Source of the DNA: Streptomyces apricus | Lineage (GTDB): Bacteria > Actinomycetota > Actinomycetes > Streptomycetales > Streptomycetaceae | NCBI RefSeq assembly: GCF_008369065.1 | Contig: NZ_VDFC01000004.1 | Coordinates: 234,306-267,399 of the forward strand | Reading direction: 5' to 3' | Length of the DNA: 33,094 bases | Part shown: piece after piece, positions 15,372 through 22,768 of the stretch | Numbering within the stretch: the first letter of the stretch is position 1 | Layout: each line of letters begins with the position of its first letter | Made by a program: the position numbers and the translations under genes | The notes under the pieces: model-generated | The model's database searches: none | Told to the model about the DNA's origin: nothing | Seen by the model: only the letters and a program-made list of their open reading frames with translations

Positions 15372-15947
15372 CTACTTGAAGAAGGCGATCCCGTCGTCCG
15401 GCATGTCGTCCGGGAGGGCCTTCGCCCAGCGTTCGACGTCCTCGGGGCTGACGACCTTCTTGAGCTGCGCGGACATGTACGGGCGCAGGGTGACCTCGGG
15501 GGTCTGCTTCTCGCCGACCCACATGAGGTCGCTCTTCACGTAGCCGTACAGGCGCTTGCCGCCGCTGTACGGGCCCGAGGCCGCCGTCCGGGCCACGGCG
15601 TCCGTGACCAGGTCGATCTGCGGCTTCTTGTCGGCCAGCTCGCCGTACCAGACCTCGACCACGCCGTCGTCGCGGACCATCACGACCTCGACCTTGCGGT
15701 CCTTGTCGATGCGCCAGAAGCCGGACTCGGACTCCAGCGGGCGCACCTTGTTGCCCTCGGCGTCCAGGACCCAGGTGTGCGAGTGGTACTCCAGGAAGTC
15801 CCGCCCGTCGTGGGTGAAGCTGACTTCCTGGCCGAAGTTGCACTTCTCGTCGCCGGGGAAGTCGTGGACGCCCGCGCCGGTCCAGTGCCCGAGCAGGAAG
15901 ACGAGCGGGACGAGGTCCTTGTGCAGGTCGGACGGGATCTCGATCAT
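15372..15947 (-). CDS. Nitrobindin/FABP-like beta-barrel protein lacking the haem His
   Basis: A 191-residue protein of the DUF1794/nitrobindin family. It starts with PLVFLLGHWTGAGVHDFP, containing the family GxWxGxG motif (residues about 20-26), and continues as a ten-strand barrel. In haem-binding nitrobindins a His near the C-terminal helix ligates iron; here the equivalent region reads VTLRPYMSAQLKKV with no His, so haem binding through that residue is unlikely. Ligand unknown (possibly a lipid or other small hydrophobic molecule). It sits just upstream of nur on the same strand and just downstream of a 33-residue membrane microprotein, and may be co-transcribed with the latter. Confidence 0.85.
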   Translation of the reverse strand: MIEIPSDLHKDLVPLVFLLGHWTGAGVHDFPGDEKCNFGQEVSFTHDGRDFLEYHSHTWVLDAEGNKVRPLESESGFWRIDKDRKVEVVMVRDDGVVEVWYGELADKKPQIDLVTDAVARTAASGPYSGGKRLYGYVKSDLMWVGEKQTPEVTLRPYMSAQLKKVVSPEDVERWAKALPDDMPDDGIAFFK

Positions 15948-15972
15948 GAGGTCGGCAGTTCCTAGGTGGGGG

Positions 15973-16074
15973 TCAGCGCTGGCCCTGGTACAGCTTCTTC
16001 ACGGCGAGGCCGGTGAAGGCGAGGACGCCGACACAGACCAGGACGAGCAGGACTTCGAAGAAGTACTCAAGCAC
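15973..16074 (-). CDS. 33-residue single-pass membrane microprotein
   Basis: GTG 16074 opens a frame encoding 33 residues: MLEYFFEVLLVLVCVGVLAF, then TGLAVKKLYQGQR. One transmembrane segment (about 5-24) ends in a positively charged tail, giving an N-out or membrane-anchored topology by the positive-inside rule. GAGGAG lies six bases before the GTG, so the translation signal is good. It precedes the nitrobindin-like gene on the same strand with only 25 bases between them, so they probably form one transcript. Too short for ordinary gene finders; function unknown. Confidence 0.7.
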   Translation of the reverse strand: MLEYFFEVLLVLVCVGVLAFTGLAVKKLYQGQR

Positions 16075-16151
16075 GGGGTGCTCCTCGGGTGACGCGGTGG
16101 TGGGCGGTACAGAGCCGGTCCCCACTCTAATGGGGCGGGGGCCGGACCTCT

Positions 16152-16195
16152 TGCCGAGGTCCGCCGAGGCCTGCCGAGGTCCGTCGAGGTCCGCC
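16152..16195. repeat. Short GC-rich direct repeat
   Basis: TGCCGAGGTCCG appears at 16152-16163 and 16172-16183 (20-base period) with further CGAGGTCCG copies, in the divergent interval between the microprotein and the DsrE-like gene. Significance unknown. Confidence 0.5.
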
Positions 16196-16249
16196 GGCCG
16201 GCCCGGGAGGCCGCTCCGGTCCGTGCGGGGCGTCGATCGGGGCGTTGAT

Positions 16250-16255
16250 TACGAT
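16250..16255 (+). promoter_or_regulatory. Leaderless -10 box of the DsrE-like gene
   Basis: TACGAT, GCGGGC, then ATG at 16262. Confidence 0.45.
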
Positions 16256-16261
16256 GCGGGC

Positions 16262-16624
16262 ATGGCGAAGAAGCTCGTGATCAAGGTGACGGCGGGGGCC
16301 GACGCCCCCGAACGCTGCTCACAGGCCTTCACGGTGGCGGCGGTCGCCGTGGCCAGCGGGGTGGAGGTCTCGCTCTGGCTGACCGGGGAGTCCGCGTGGT
16401 TCGCGCTGCCGGGGCGCGCCGCCGAGTTCGAGCTGCCGCACGCGGCCCCGCTGCCCGGCCTGCTCGAATCGGTCCTGGCCGGGGGCCGCCTCACGCTCTG
16501 CACGCAGTGCGCGGCCCGCCGCGACATCTCGGAGAAGGACGTCATCGACGGCGTGCGGATCGCGGGCGCGCAGGTGTTCGTGCAGGAGGCCATGGCGGAC
16601 GGCACCCAGGCACTCGTCTACTGA
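16262..16624 (+). CDS. DsrE-like sulfur-relay family protein
   Basis: A 120-residue protein with a DsrE-type alpha/beta fold: KLVIKVTAGADAPERCSQAFTVAAVAVASG, the hydrophobic strand VEVSLWLTGESAWF, then LCTQCAARRDI with two Cys (residues about 80-83), ending in VFVQEAMADGTQALVY. DsrE/TusD proteins pass persulfide sulfur or act in peroxiredoxin-like redox roles; the C-x-x-C pair suits thiol chemistry. ATG 16262 is preceded by TACGAT-N6 and no ribosome-binding site, so a leaderless transcript is likely. It is convergent with the DUF3099 gene. Sulfur-handling genes also lie in the next operon, but on the other strand. Confidence 0.8.
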   Translation: MAKKLVIKVTAGADAPERCSQAFTVAAVAVASGVEVSLWLTGESAWFALPGRAAEFELPHAAPLPGLLESVLAGGRLTLCTQCAARRDISEKDVIDGVRIAGAQVFVQEAMADGTQALVY

Positions 16625-16657
16625 CGGCCGCCGCCGCCCGTACCGCCGTCTGCGGTG

Positions 16658-16918
16658 CTACCCGCGGCGCTTCCTGCCGTCCAGTTCGTCCCACCACTCG
16701 TCGGAGCGGGCGTCGCCGGAGGGCGCGTCCCACCAGCGGTCGTCGGGACCGCGCCGGTTGGCGACCATCGCCGCCAGCGGCGGGATCACCATCGCCACCA
16801 CGCACATGCCCACGGCCACGGGCACCGACCAGAGCCGTACGACCGCCCAGGCGAGGACGAACAACCCGATGCACGTCCCCATCATGGCGAAGTAGACGTG
16901 CCGCCTTCGCGCATACAT
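16658..16918 (-). CDS. DUF3099 small membrane protein
   Basis: An 86-residue protein with two predicted transmembrane helices (about residues 8-29 and 32-52) after an Arg-rich start (MYARRRHVYF) and a soluble acidic/Trp-rich tail (RWWDAPSGDARSDEWWDELDGRKRRG). The layout matches the actinobacterial DUF3099 family as I recall it; function unknown. TACGCT lies six bases before ATG 16918, predicting a leaderless mRNA. It follows a strong terminator that ends the upstream operon, so it is an independent unit. Confidence 0.75.
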   Translation of the reverse strand: MYARRRHVYFAMMGTCIGLFVLAWAVVRLWSVPVAVGMCVVAMVIPPLAAMVANRRGPDDRWWDAPSGDARSDEWWDELDGRKRRG

Positions 16919-16924
16919 ACGTCC

Positions 16925-16930
16925 AGCGTA
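16925..16930 (-). promoter_or_regulatory. Leaderless -10 box of the DUF3099 gene
   Basis: Minus-strand TACGCT, GGACGT, then ATG at 16918. Confidence 0.45.
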
Positions 16931-16955
16931 GGACGCCTGCGCGCGGAGCGGGCGA

Positions 16956-17015
16956 GCCGAAGGGCCGCACCCCGTACCGGAAAGCGTCCAACCCCCGGGG
17001 GTGCGGCCCTTCGGC
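16956..17015 (-). terminator. 18-bp inverted-repeat terminator of the sulfur operon
   Basis: GCCGAAGGGCCGCACCCC (16956-16973) and GGGGTGCGGCCCTTCGGC (16998-17015) are perfect complements around a 24-base loop. It lies just after the DUF1416 stop codon, before the promoter of the DUF3099 gene. Confidence 0.8.
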
Positions 17016-17044
17016 CGTTCATACGGTGCGGACCGCCGGACGGC

Positions 17045-17332
17045 TCAGACGGCGATGGCCACCTCGGACAGCCCGCCGGTCTGGGCGACGACCGTACGGT
17101 CCGCCGTGGCGCCCGGGACGAGGGCGCGGACGGTCCAGGTGCCCTCGGCCGCGTAGAAACGGAACTGTCCGGTCGCCGAGGTCGGGACCTCCGCGGTGAA
17201 CTCGCCCGTCGAGTCCAGGAGGCGGACGTAGCCCACCACCGGCTCGCCGTCCTTGGTCACCTGACCCTGGATGGTGGTCTCACCGGGCTTGATCGTCGAG
17301 GCGTCGGGGCCGCCGGCCTTCGCTCCACACAT
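17045..17332 (-). CDS. DUF1416 protein (sulfurtransferase partner)
   Basis: A 95-residue protein beginning MCGAKAGGPDASTIKPGETTI (Cys at position 2), then a beta-sandwich-like carboxypeptidase-regulatory/Ig-type pattern (IQGQVTKDGEPVVGYVRLLD...FTAEVPTSATGQFRFYAAEG). DUF1416 proteins are almost always encoded just after a rhodanese in actinobacteria, as here (45 bases downstream, same strand). Function not established; a role as sulfur acceptor or scaffold is inference. Confidence 0.85.
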   Translation of the reverse strand: MCGAKAGGPDASTIKPGETTIQGQVTKDGEPVVGYVRLLDSTGEFTAEVPTSATGQFRFYAAEGTWTVRALVPGATADRTVVAQTGGLSEVAIAV

Positions 17333-17377
17333 GTTTCGTTTCCGTCCTTGAGTCCTTGGGTCCTTGGGCCGTACGGA

Positions 17378-18217
17378 TTACTTGTTGGCGCCGAGCTCGA
17401 TCGGCACGCCGACGAGGGAGCCGTACTCGGTCCACGAACCGTCGTAGTTCTTGACGTTCTCGACGCCGAGCAGCTCGTGCAGCACGAACCAGGTCAGCGC
17501 GGAGCGCTCACCGATGCGGCACAGGGCGATGGTGTCCTTGGACAGGTCGACCTGCTCGTCCTCGTAGAGCGCCTTGAGCTCGTCGTCGGACTTGAAGGTG
17601 CCGTCGTCGTTGGCGTTCTTCGACCACGGGATGTTGCGCGAGGTCGGCACGTGGCCGGGGCGCTGCGACTGCTCCTGCGGCAGGTGCGCGGGGGCGAGCA
17701 GCTTGCCCGAGAACTCGTCGGGCGAACGGACGTCGACGATGTTCTGCTGGCCGATCGCGGCGACGACGTCGTCACGGAAGGCGCGGATCGCCTTGTTCTG
17801 CGGCTTGGCCTTGTACTGGGTCGTCGGACGGGTCGGGACCTCGTCGACCAGGTCGCGGGAGTCCAGCTCCCACTTCTTGCGGCCGCCGTCGAGGAGCTTG
17901 ACGTTCTCGTGGCCGTACAGCTTGAAGTACCAGTAGGCGTAGGACGCGAACCAGTTGTTGTTGCCGCCGTAGAGCACCACCAGGGTGTCGTTGGCGATGC
18001 CCTTCTCCGACAGGAGCTTCTCGAAGCCCTCCTGGTCGATGAAGTCGCGGCGGACCGGGTCCTGGAGGTCCTTGGTCCAGTCGATCCGGATGGCGTTCTT
18101 GATGTGGTTCTTGTCGTACGCGGACGTGTCCTCGTCGACCTCGACGACGGCCACGTTCGGGTCGTCCAGGTGTGCCTGGACCCAGTCGGCGTCTACCAGG
18201 ACGTCACTGCGGCTCAT
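17378..18217 (-). CDS. Thiosulfate sulfurtransferase (two-domain rhodanese)
   Basis: A 279-residue enzyme with an inactive N-terminal rhodanese domain (1-130) and a catalytic C-terminal domain whose persulfide Cys is C233 in ALCRIGERSALTWF. It moves sulfane sulfur from thiosulfate or a persulfide to thiol acceptors in the cytoplasm. GGAGGAG lies about seven bases before ATG 18217. The ATG overlaps the stop of the upstream membrane protein gene by ATGA, so translation is coupled. Often called cysA (rhodanese) in Streptomyces annotation, not to be confused with the sulfate ABC transporter gene. Confidence 0.93.
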   Translation of the reverse strand: MSRSDVLVDADWVQAHLDDPNVAVVEVDEDTSAYDKNHIKNAIRIDWTKDLQDPVRRDFIDQEGFEKLLSEKGIANDTLVVLYGGNNNWFASYAYWYFKLYGHENVKLLDGGRKKWELDSRDLVDEVPTRPTTQYKAKPQNKAIRAFRDDVVAAIGQQNIVDVRSPDEFSGKLLAPAHLPQEQSQRPGHVPTSRNIPWSKNANDDGTFKSDDELKALYEDEQVDLSKDTIALCRIGERSALTWFVLHELLGVENVKNYDGSWTEYGSLVGVPIELGANK

Positions 18218-19431
18218 GCTCGTTCTCCTCCGGGGCAGTTACGGCGGGGCGGGGCGTCGGTGCGGGATGCGGGTGCGGTGGGCCTGCGGCCTGCGGGTAC
18301 GCGCTCGGCGGCCGGGGCTGCGGGGCGTACGCCCCCCACCCCGGTCAGCCCGCCGGCAGCGACACCGGCCCCCGCCGCCGCGAGCACGGCGACCACCACC
18401 GACGCCGCCGTCGGCAACGGCAGCGCCCGCGCGAGGACGGCGGCCGCGACCGCGATCCCGCCCACGGTCACCGCGTCCGGCTCCGCGGCGAGGTGCCCCG
18501 TCGCGATGATCGCCAGCGCCGCCGAGACGACCGTGGCCATCAGGCCGTACATCCGCTCGTCGGGCTCGGCGTGGCTGCGCAGCTGAAGGACCAGGGTCAG
18601 CAGCACCCAGACACCGAGCGCGCCGAGGATCGCGGCGGGCGCGTTCTCCCGGCCGGCCGCGAGCAGGGCCGCGTCCGCGGTGAGCGCGCCCGCGAAGGCG
18701 AGCACGATGCCCTGCCGGGCGGGCCACATCCCGTTCAGCCGGAACCAGCCCGCCGCGGTCACCGCCTGCAGGATCACCAGCGGCACGACCAGCGCGTACT
18801 GCCCGACCGCGGCCGCGCCCGCGAGCAGCAGCCCGAGGACGGCCGTCAGCGCGGCCGGCTGCCCGCCGGGCTCGATGATCGGCGAACGCCCCTCGGCGCG
18901 GGCCCGCTGCGCGTCGGTGATCCGCGCGTTGCCGGCGACGGTGGCCGGACCGTATCCGGAACCGGAGCCGGAGCCGGGAGCGGGAGTCTCAGGAGCGGCT
19001 GCGGGAGCGGCCGCCGCAGCCGGTTCCTGCACCGGGTACCCCTGGCTCCGGCCCTGCGGCTGCTGCTGCGGCTGGTACTGCTGCTGCGGCATCGGCTGCC
19101 CCGCGACCCCGTACTGCGGCGCACCGTGCGTCCCATGCGCCCCGTGCGTCCCGTACGGCGTCTCGCCCGGTCCCTGCTGCGGCAGGTACGCCGTGTCGGC
19201 GGCCGGCGGCGCCGGTGTCACCGGCGGCTGGACCTGGGTCTCCCAGGTCTGGCCCTCCCACTGCTGGGTGTACTGCTGCTGCGCGGCGGCCTCGTCGTAC
19301 TGCTGCTGCCCGGGCCACCCGGACGCGGGCTGCTGCTGATGTTGCTGCTGCTGGCTCTGGTGCTGCTGCCAGTACGGGTCGTAGCCCTCGTGCTGGCCCT
19401 CGTACCGGCCTTCGTACGGCTGGTTGCTCAT
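18214..19431 (-). CDS. Gln-rich multi-pass membrane protein of the sulfur operon
   Basis: A 405-residue protein in two parts. Residues 1-190 are disordered and rich in Gln, Tyr, Pro and Gly (WQQHQSQQQQHQQQP, GTHGAHGTHGAPQYG). Residues about 205-370 hold roughly six or seven hydrophobic helices (ALTAVLGLLLAGAAAVGQYA, IVLAFAGALTADAALL, AILGALGVWVLLTLVLQL and others). A basic, Pro-rich tail follows. I do not recognise a named family. AGGAGG lies 11 bases before ATG 19431. It starts seven bases after the MoaD-type gene and its stop overlaps the rhodanese start, so it is a true operon member; a role in sulfur compound transport or membrane anchoring is conjecture. Confidence 0.75.
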   Translation of the reverse strand: MSNQPYEGRYEGQHEGYDPYWQQHQSQQQQHQQQPASGWPGQQQYDEAAAQQQYTQQWEGQTWETQVQPPVTPAPPAADTAYLPQQGPGETPYGTHGAHGTHGAPQYGVAGQPMPQQQYQPQQQPQGRSQGYPVQEPAAAAAPAAAPETPAPGSGSGSGYGPATVAGNARITDAQRARAEGRSPIIEPGGQPAALTAVLGLLLAGAAAVGQYALVVPLVILQAVTAAGWFRLNGMWPARQGIVLAFAGALTADAALLAAGRENAPAAILGALGVWVLLTLVLQLRSHAEPDERMYGLMATVVSAALAIIATGHLAAEPDAVTVGGIAVAAAVLARALPLPTAASVVVAVLAAAGAGVAAGGLTGVGGVRPAAPAAERVPAGRRPTAPASRTDAPPRRNCPGGERA

Positions 19432-19438
19432 GGTCCCG

Positions 19439-19693
19439 TCACCCTCCTGCGAACGGCGGGAGCACCTCGACCGTGCCGCCCTCGGCCAGCCGTACCGTCT
19501 CATGCCCGCGGGTGCCCACGGGATCGCCGTCGACGAGGAACGAGCATCGCCGCAGTACACGGGAGAGTTCGCCGGGGTGTCGCTCGCGTACGGCGTCGAG
19601 CGCCTGCGCGAGGGTCTCGGCCTCGTACGGCTCCTCGGCGACACCTGCGGCGGCCTTGGCGGCGGCCCAGTAACGCACTGTGCCCTGTGCCAT
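19439..19693 (-). CDS. MoaD/ThiS-type sulfur carrier protein
   Basis: An 84-residue ubiquitin-like protein: GTVRYWAAAKAAAGVAEEPYEAETLAQALDAV at the front, VDGDPVGTRGHETVRLAEGGTVEVLPPFAGG at the end. The C-terminal Gly-Gly is the site of thiocarboxylate formation in MoaD and ThiS. It could feed molybdopterin or another sulfur-requiring pathway; the rhodanese two genes downstream is a plausible sulfur donor. GAGGA lies upstream of ATG 19693. Followed after seven bases by the membrane protein gene. Confidence 0.85.
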   Translation of the reverse strand: MAQGTVRYWAAAKAAAGVAEEPYEAETLAQALDAVRERHPGELSRVLRRCSFLVDGDPVGTRGHETVRLAEGGTVEVLPPFAGG

Positions 19694-19743
19694 CTGGTTC
19701 CTCGATCGACGGTGAAGAAAAACGGGTGACGGACACCGCCAGG

Positions 19744-20670
19744 CTAGGCCCCGCCGTCAACTTCCTGTGTGCCGGGCATGCCTGCGTGCCGGGCCGCCCA
19801 CTCCCCGATGCGGGAGAGCAGCGCGTCGTCGGCCGCGTTCTCGGCGTGGCCCATCCCCCGCTCCAGCCACAGCTCCGCGTGGCCGTCCGACGCGGCGGCC
19901 AGCATCCGCGGGTGGTCCACCGGGAAGTAGCCGTCCCGGTCGCCGTGGACGACGAGCAGGGGGGTCGGCGCGATCAGGGGGACCGACTCCACCGGGGAGG
20001 ACGGGACCGGGTCCCAGTCACGGTGGTGGATACGGGTGCGCAGCCCGTAACGGCCGACCGCGCGGCCCACCGGCCGCGTTACCAGCCAGTGCAGGCGGCG
20101 CATAGGGGCCGTACCCCGGTAGTACCAACGGGCGGGAGCGCTGACCGACACCACCGCGTCCGAATGCGCTCCCGTGCGCCCCTCGTGCTCCTGATCGCTC
20201 CGCGGGTGCAGGGCCGCGTGCCGGAGCACCACCGAGCCGCCCATGGAGAATCCGACGGTCGCCACCCGGGTGTGACCGAGCTCTCTCGCCCACTCCACGG
20301 CCGCCGCCAGGTCGAGCACCTCGCGGTCGCCGACCGTGGAGCGCCCGCCGGAGGCCCCGTGGCCGCGGAAGGAGAAGGTGACCACGGCCGCGTACTGCGC
20401 GAAGGCGGTCGCCGCCCGCCGCACGTGCGGGCGCTCCAGGTCGCCCGTGAAGCCGTGTGCCACGACGACGACAGGAGTCGCGGAGGTGTCGGACGTGTAC
20501 GTTCCGGGGCGGTATGCGGCGTCGATCGTCACACCGTCGGCCGTGCGCAGGAACCTCCGGAGGGCTCCTCGCGGGGCCCCCTCCGGCCCCCCGGATGTAC
20601 ATCTTTCCGCCGTCTCAGGTTCTGGACGAGTGAAAGATCGCGTCACACGACCTGCCGGACCTCGGTTCAT
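19744..20670 (-). CDS. Alpha/beta hydrolase
   Basis: A 308-residue alpha/beta-fold hydrolase. Oxyanion-hole region VVVAHGFTGDLERP, nucleophile elbow GFSMGGS, acid in VVHGDRDGYFP, and catalytic His in GMGHAE. The fold and motifs fit esterase/lipase-like enzymes; substrate unknown. An N-terminal Arg/Glu/Gly-rich stretch of about 35 residues precedes the domain. ATG 20670 is the plausible start; the minus-strand CAGAAT seven bases upstream may be its -10. The MoaD-type gene begins 50 bases after its stop and may belong to the same transcript. Divergent from glnR. Confidence 0.85.
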   Translation of the reverse strand: MNRGPAGRVTRSFTRPEPETAERCTSGGPEGAPRGALRRFLRTADGVTIDAAYRPGTYTSDTSATPVVVVAHGFTGDLERPHVRRAATAFAQYAAVVTFSFRGHGASGGRSTVGDREVLDLAAAVEWARELGHTRVATVGFSMGGSVVLRHAALHPRSDQEHEGRTGAHSDAVVSVSAPARWYYRGTAPMRRLHWLVTRPVGRAVGRYGLRTRIHHRDWDPVPSSPVESVPLIAPTPLLVVHGDRDGYFPVDHPRMLAAASDGHAELWLERGMGHAENAADDALLSRIGEWAARHAGMPGTQEVDGGA

Positions 20671-20740
20671 GTGGGCTATTCTGCTGGGCAGAGGACTCGG
20701 GCAGAGAAGCCCCCGGGTCCTTTTGCGCTTTCTGGAGCGT

Positions 20741-20762
20741 TGTATACGAACGCTGTATACGA
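20741..20762. repeat. Direct repeat TGTATACGA upstream of glnR
   Basis: TGTATACGA occurs at 20741-20749 and 20754-20762 (13-base spacing), within the 198-base interval between glnR and the alpha/beta hydrolase. GTATAC is itself a palindrome, and GCGTT...AACGC flanks the first copy. A binding site is suspected; it does not fit the GlnR box I know. Confidence 0.5.
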
Positions 20763-20815
20763 CGTTGAGCAGTGCCGAAAACGTCCTCGCAGGGACCGAG
20801 GAGGAACCAGACGTT

Positions 20816-20872
20816 ATGGGCGAGCGAACCGTGCGTGACCGTATGACGACCCAGGCAGGTGGGGCGCGATGA
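20816..20872 (+). CDS. 18-residue leader ORF overlapping glnR
   Basis: ATG 20816 encodes [18 protein letters not shown] and stops at TGA 20870-20872, overlapping the glnR ATG (20869) as ATGA. GAGGAGGAACC lies 8-12 bases upstream, a stronger ribosome-binding site than the one glnR itself has (GGTGGGG). This suggests that glnR is translated by re-initiation from, or coupling to, the short ORF. It could also be chance; its codons are not long enough to judge. Confidence 0.5.
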   Translation: MGERTVRDRMTTQAGGAR

Positions 20873-21699
20873 GCTCTCTGCTGCTCCTTACCAATGCCCT
20901 TCAGCCGTCGACGGAGGTGCTTCCCGCCCTCGGCCTGTTGCTGCACAACGTGCGCGTGGCTCCGGCGGAGGGCCCCGCCCTCGTCGACACCCCCGGCGCC
21001 GACGTCATCCTCGTCGACGGCCGCCGCGACCTCCCGCAGGTCCGCAGCCTCTGTCAGCTGCTGCGCTCCACCGGGCCCGGCTGTCCGCTCGTCCTCGTCG
21101 TGACGGAGGGCGGCCTCGCGGCCGTCACCGCCGACTGGGGCATCGACGACGTGCTGCTCGACACGGCCGGTCCGGCCGAGGTCGAGGCGCGGCTGCGGCT
21201 GGCCATGGGCCGCCAGCAGATCGTCAACGACGACTCCCCCATGGAGATCCGCAACGGCGACCTCTCCGTGGACGAGGCCACCTACAGCGCCAAGCTCAAG
21301 GGCCGGGTCCTGGACCTGACCTTCAAGGAGTTCGAGCTCCTGAAGTACCTCGCCCAGCACCCGGGCCGCGTCTTCACCCGCGCCCAGCTGCTGCAGGAGG
21401 TCTGGGGCTACGACTACTTCGGCGGTACGCGCACGGTCGACGTGCACGTGCGGCGGCTGCGCGCGAAGCTCGGCCCCGAGCACGAGTCGCTGATCGGGAC
21501 CGTCCGGAACGTCGGTTATCGATTCGTTACGCCGGAGAAGGTGGAACGGGCGTCGGACGAGGCGAAGGCCAAGGCCGCGCGGCCAAAGCCGGAGGATGCG
21601 GACGAGACGGCGCACCTGGACGCCGCCGGCACCGGCGGGGCGGCCGCGGAGGCCTCCACCGGGGACCGGGAAGAGGCCGTACGACCTGCCCGGCGGTAG
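20869..21699 (+). CDS. glnR: GlnR, global nitrogen regulator (orphan OmpR type)
   Basis: A 276-residue response-regulator-like protein: atypical receiver ([21 protein letters not shown]..., conserved Asp 50 in [12 protein letters not shown], without the usual acidic pocket) and an OmpR winged-helix ([36 protein letters not shown]...[15 protein letters not shown]). The sequence matches Streptomyces GlnR nearly throughout as I remember it. GlnR activates and represses nitrogen assimilation genes (glnA, amtB, nirB) when nitrogen is scarce; it is an orphan with no sensor kinase. The C-terminal tail of about 45 residues is Ala/Glu-rich and variable. The start overlaps an upstream short ORF (ATGA). 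Confidence 0.95.
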   Translation: MSSLLLLTNALQPSTEVLPALGLLLHNVRVAPAEGPALVDTPGADVILVDGRRDLPQVRSLCQLLRSTGPGCPLVLVVTEGGLAAVTADWGIDDVLLDTAGPAEVEARLRLAMGRQQIVNDDSPMEIRNGDLSVDEATYSAKLKGRVLDLTFKEFELLKYLAQHPGRVFTRAQLLQEVWGYDYFGGTRTVDVHVRRLRAKLGPEHESLIGTVRNVGYRFVTPEKVERASDEAKAKAARPKPEDADETAHLDAAGTGGAAAEASTGDREEAVRPARR

Positions 21700-21710
21700 G
21701 TCCATCCGCG

Positions 21711-21716
21711 TAGACT
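21711..21716 (+). promoter_or_regulatory. Leaderless -10 box of the LacI-family gene
   Basis: TAGACT, CCGCGC, then GTG at 21723; the box lies in the 23-base gap after glnR. Confidence 0.5.
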
Positions 21717-21722
21717 CCGCGC

Positions 21723-22742
21723 GTGGCCAAGGTGACTCGGGACGACGTGGCGCGACTGGCGGGTACTTCCACCGCCGTCGTCAGCTATGTCATCAACAAC
21801 GGACCCCGGCCGGTCGCCCCGGCCACGCGCGAGCGCGTCCTCGCCGCGATCAAGGAGCTGGGGTACCGGCCGGACCGGGTCGCCCAGGCCATGGCGTCGC
21901 GGCGTACGGACCTCATAGGCCTGATCGTGCCGGACGCGCGCCAGCCCTTCTTCGGGGAGATGGCGCACGCGGTCGAACAGGCCGCGTCCGAGCGCGGGAA
22001 GATGGTGCTCGTCGGCAACTCCGACTACGTCGGCGAGCGCGAGGTCCACTATCTGCGGGCCTTCCTCGGCATGCGGGTCTCGGGGCTCATCCTCGTCAGC
22101 CACGCGCTGAACGACCTGGCCGCCGCCGAGATCGAGGCGTGGGACGCCCGGGTGGTGCTGCTGCACGAGCGGCCCGAGGCGATCGACGACGTCGCGGTCG
22201 TCACGGACGACGTGGGCGGCGCGCAGCTCGCCACGCAGCACCTGCTGGACCACGGATACGCGTACGTCGCCTGTCTGGGCGGTGTCGCCGAGACCCCGAC
22301 CGTCGGTGACCCGGTCTCCGACCACGTCGAGGGGTGGCGGCGGGCCATGCACGGGGCGGGGCGCTCGACCGAGGGCCGCCTCTTCGAGGCGCTCTACAAC
22401 CGGTACGACGCGTACGAGGTGGGGCTGCGGCTGCTGGCCGGGCCCGACCGGCCGCCGGCCATCTTCTGCTCCACAGACGACCAGGCCATCGGGGTGCTGC
22501 GGGCGGCCCGTGAGCTGCGGATCGATGTGCCGGGGGAGCTGGCCGTCGCCGGGTTCGACGACATCAAGGAGGCCGGGCTGACCGATCCGCCGCTGACCAC
22601 GGTCGCGAGCGATCGGTCTGCGATGGCTCGGGCGGCGGTGGATCTGGTGCTCGATGATGGGCTGCGGGTGGCTGGGGCTCGGCGGGAGCGGTTGAAGTTG
22701 TTCCCTTCCTCGTTGGTGGTCCGGCGTAGCTGCGGCTGTTAG
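21723..22742 (+). CDS. LacI-family transcriptional regulator
   Basis: A 339-residue LacI/GalR repressor. The helix-turn-helix ([39 protein letters not shown]) begins at residue 1, with hinge helix and periplasmic-binding-like sensor domain following ([53 protein letters not shown]). It probably binds a sugar or related effector; target unknown. GTG 21723 follows TAGACT-N6, so it has its own leaderless promoter although it lies only 23 bases after glnR. Ends in CGC before an intergenic repeat element. Confidence 0.92.
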   Translation: MAKVTRDDVARLAGTSTAVVSYVINNGPRPVAPATRERVLAAIKELGYRPDRVAQAMASRRTDLIGLIVPDARQPFFGEMAHAVEQAASERGKMVLVGNSDYVGEREVHYLRAFLGMRVSGLILVSHALNDLAAAEIEAWDARVVLLHERPEAIDDVAVVTDDVGGAQLATQHLLDHGYAYVACLGGVAETPTVGDPVSDHVEGWRRAMHGAGRSTEGRLFEALYNRYDAYEVGLRLLAGPDRPPAIFCSTDDQAIGVLRAARELRIDVPGELAVAGFDDIKEAGLTDPPLTTVASDRSAMARAAVDLVLDDGLRVAGARRERLKLFPSSLVVRRSCGC

Positions 22743-22768
22743 GCGCGTTGTCGGCTGCGGGTGCGTCG

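Noticed and set aside
20671..20868. GlnR box for autoregulation of glnR
   Set aside because: The repeats in the interval do not fit the GTnAC-n6-GAAAC pattern, so autoregulation cannot be claimed.
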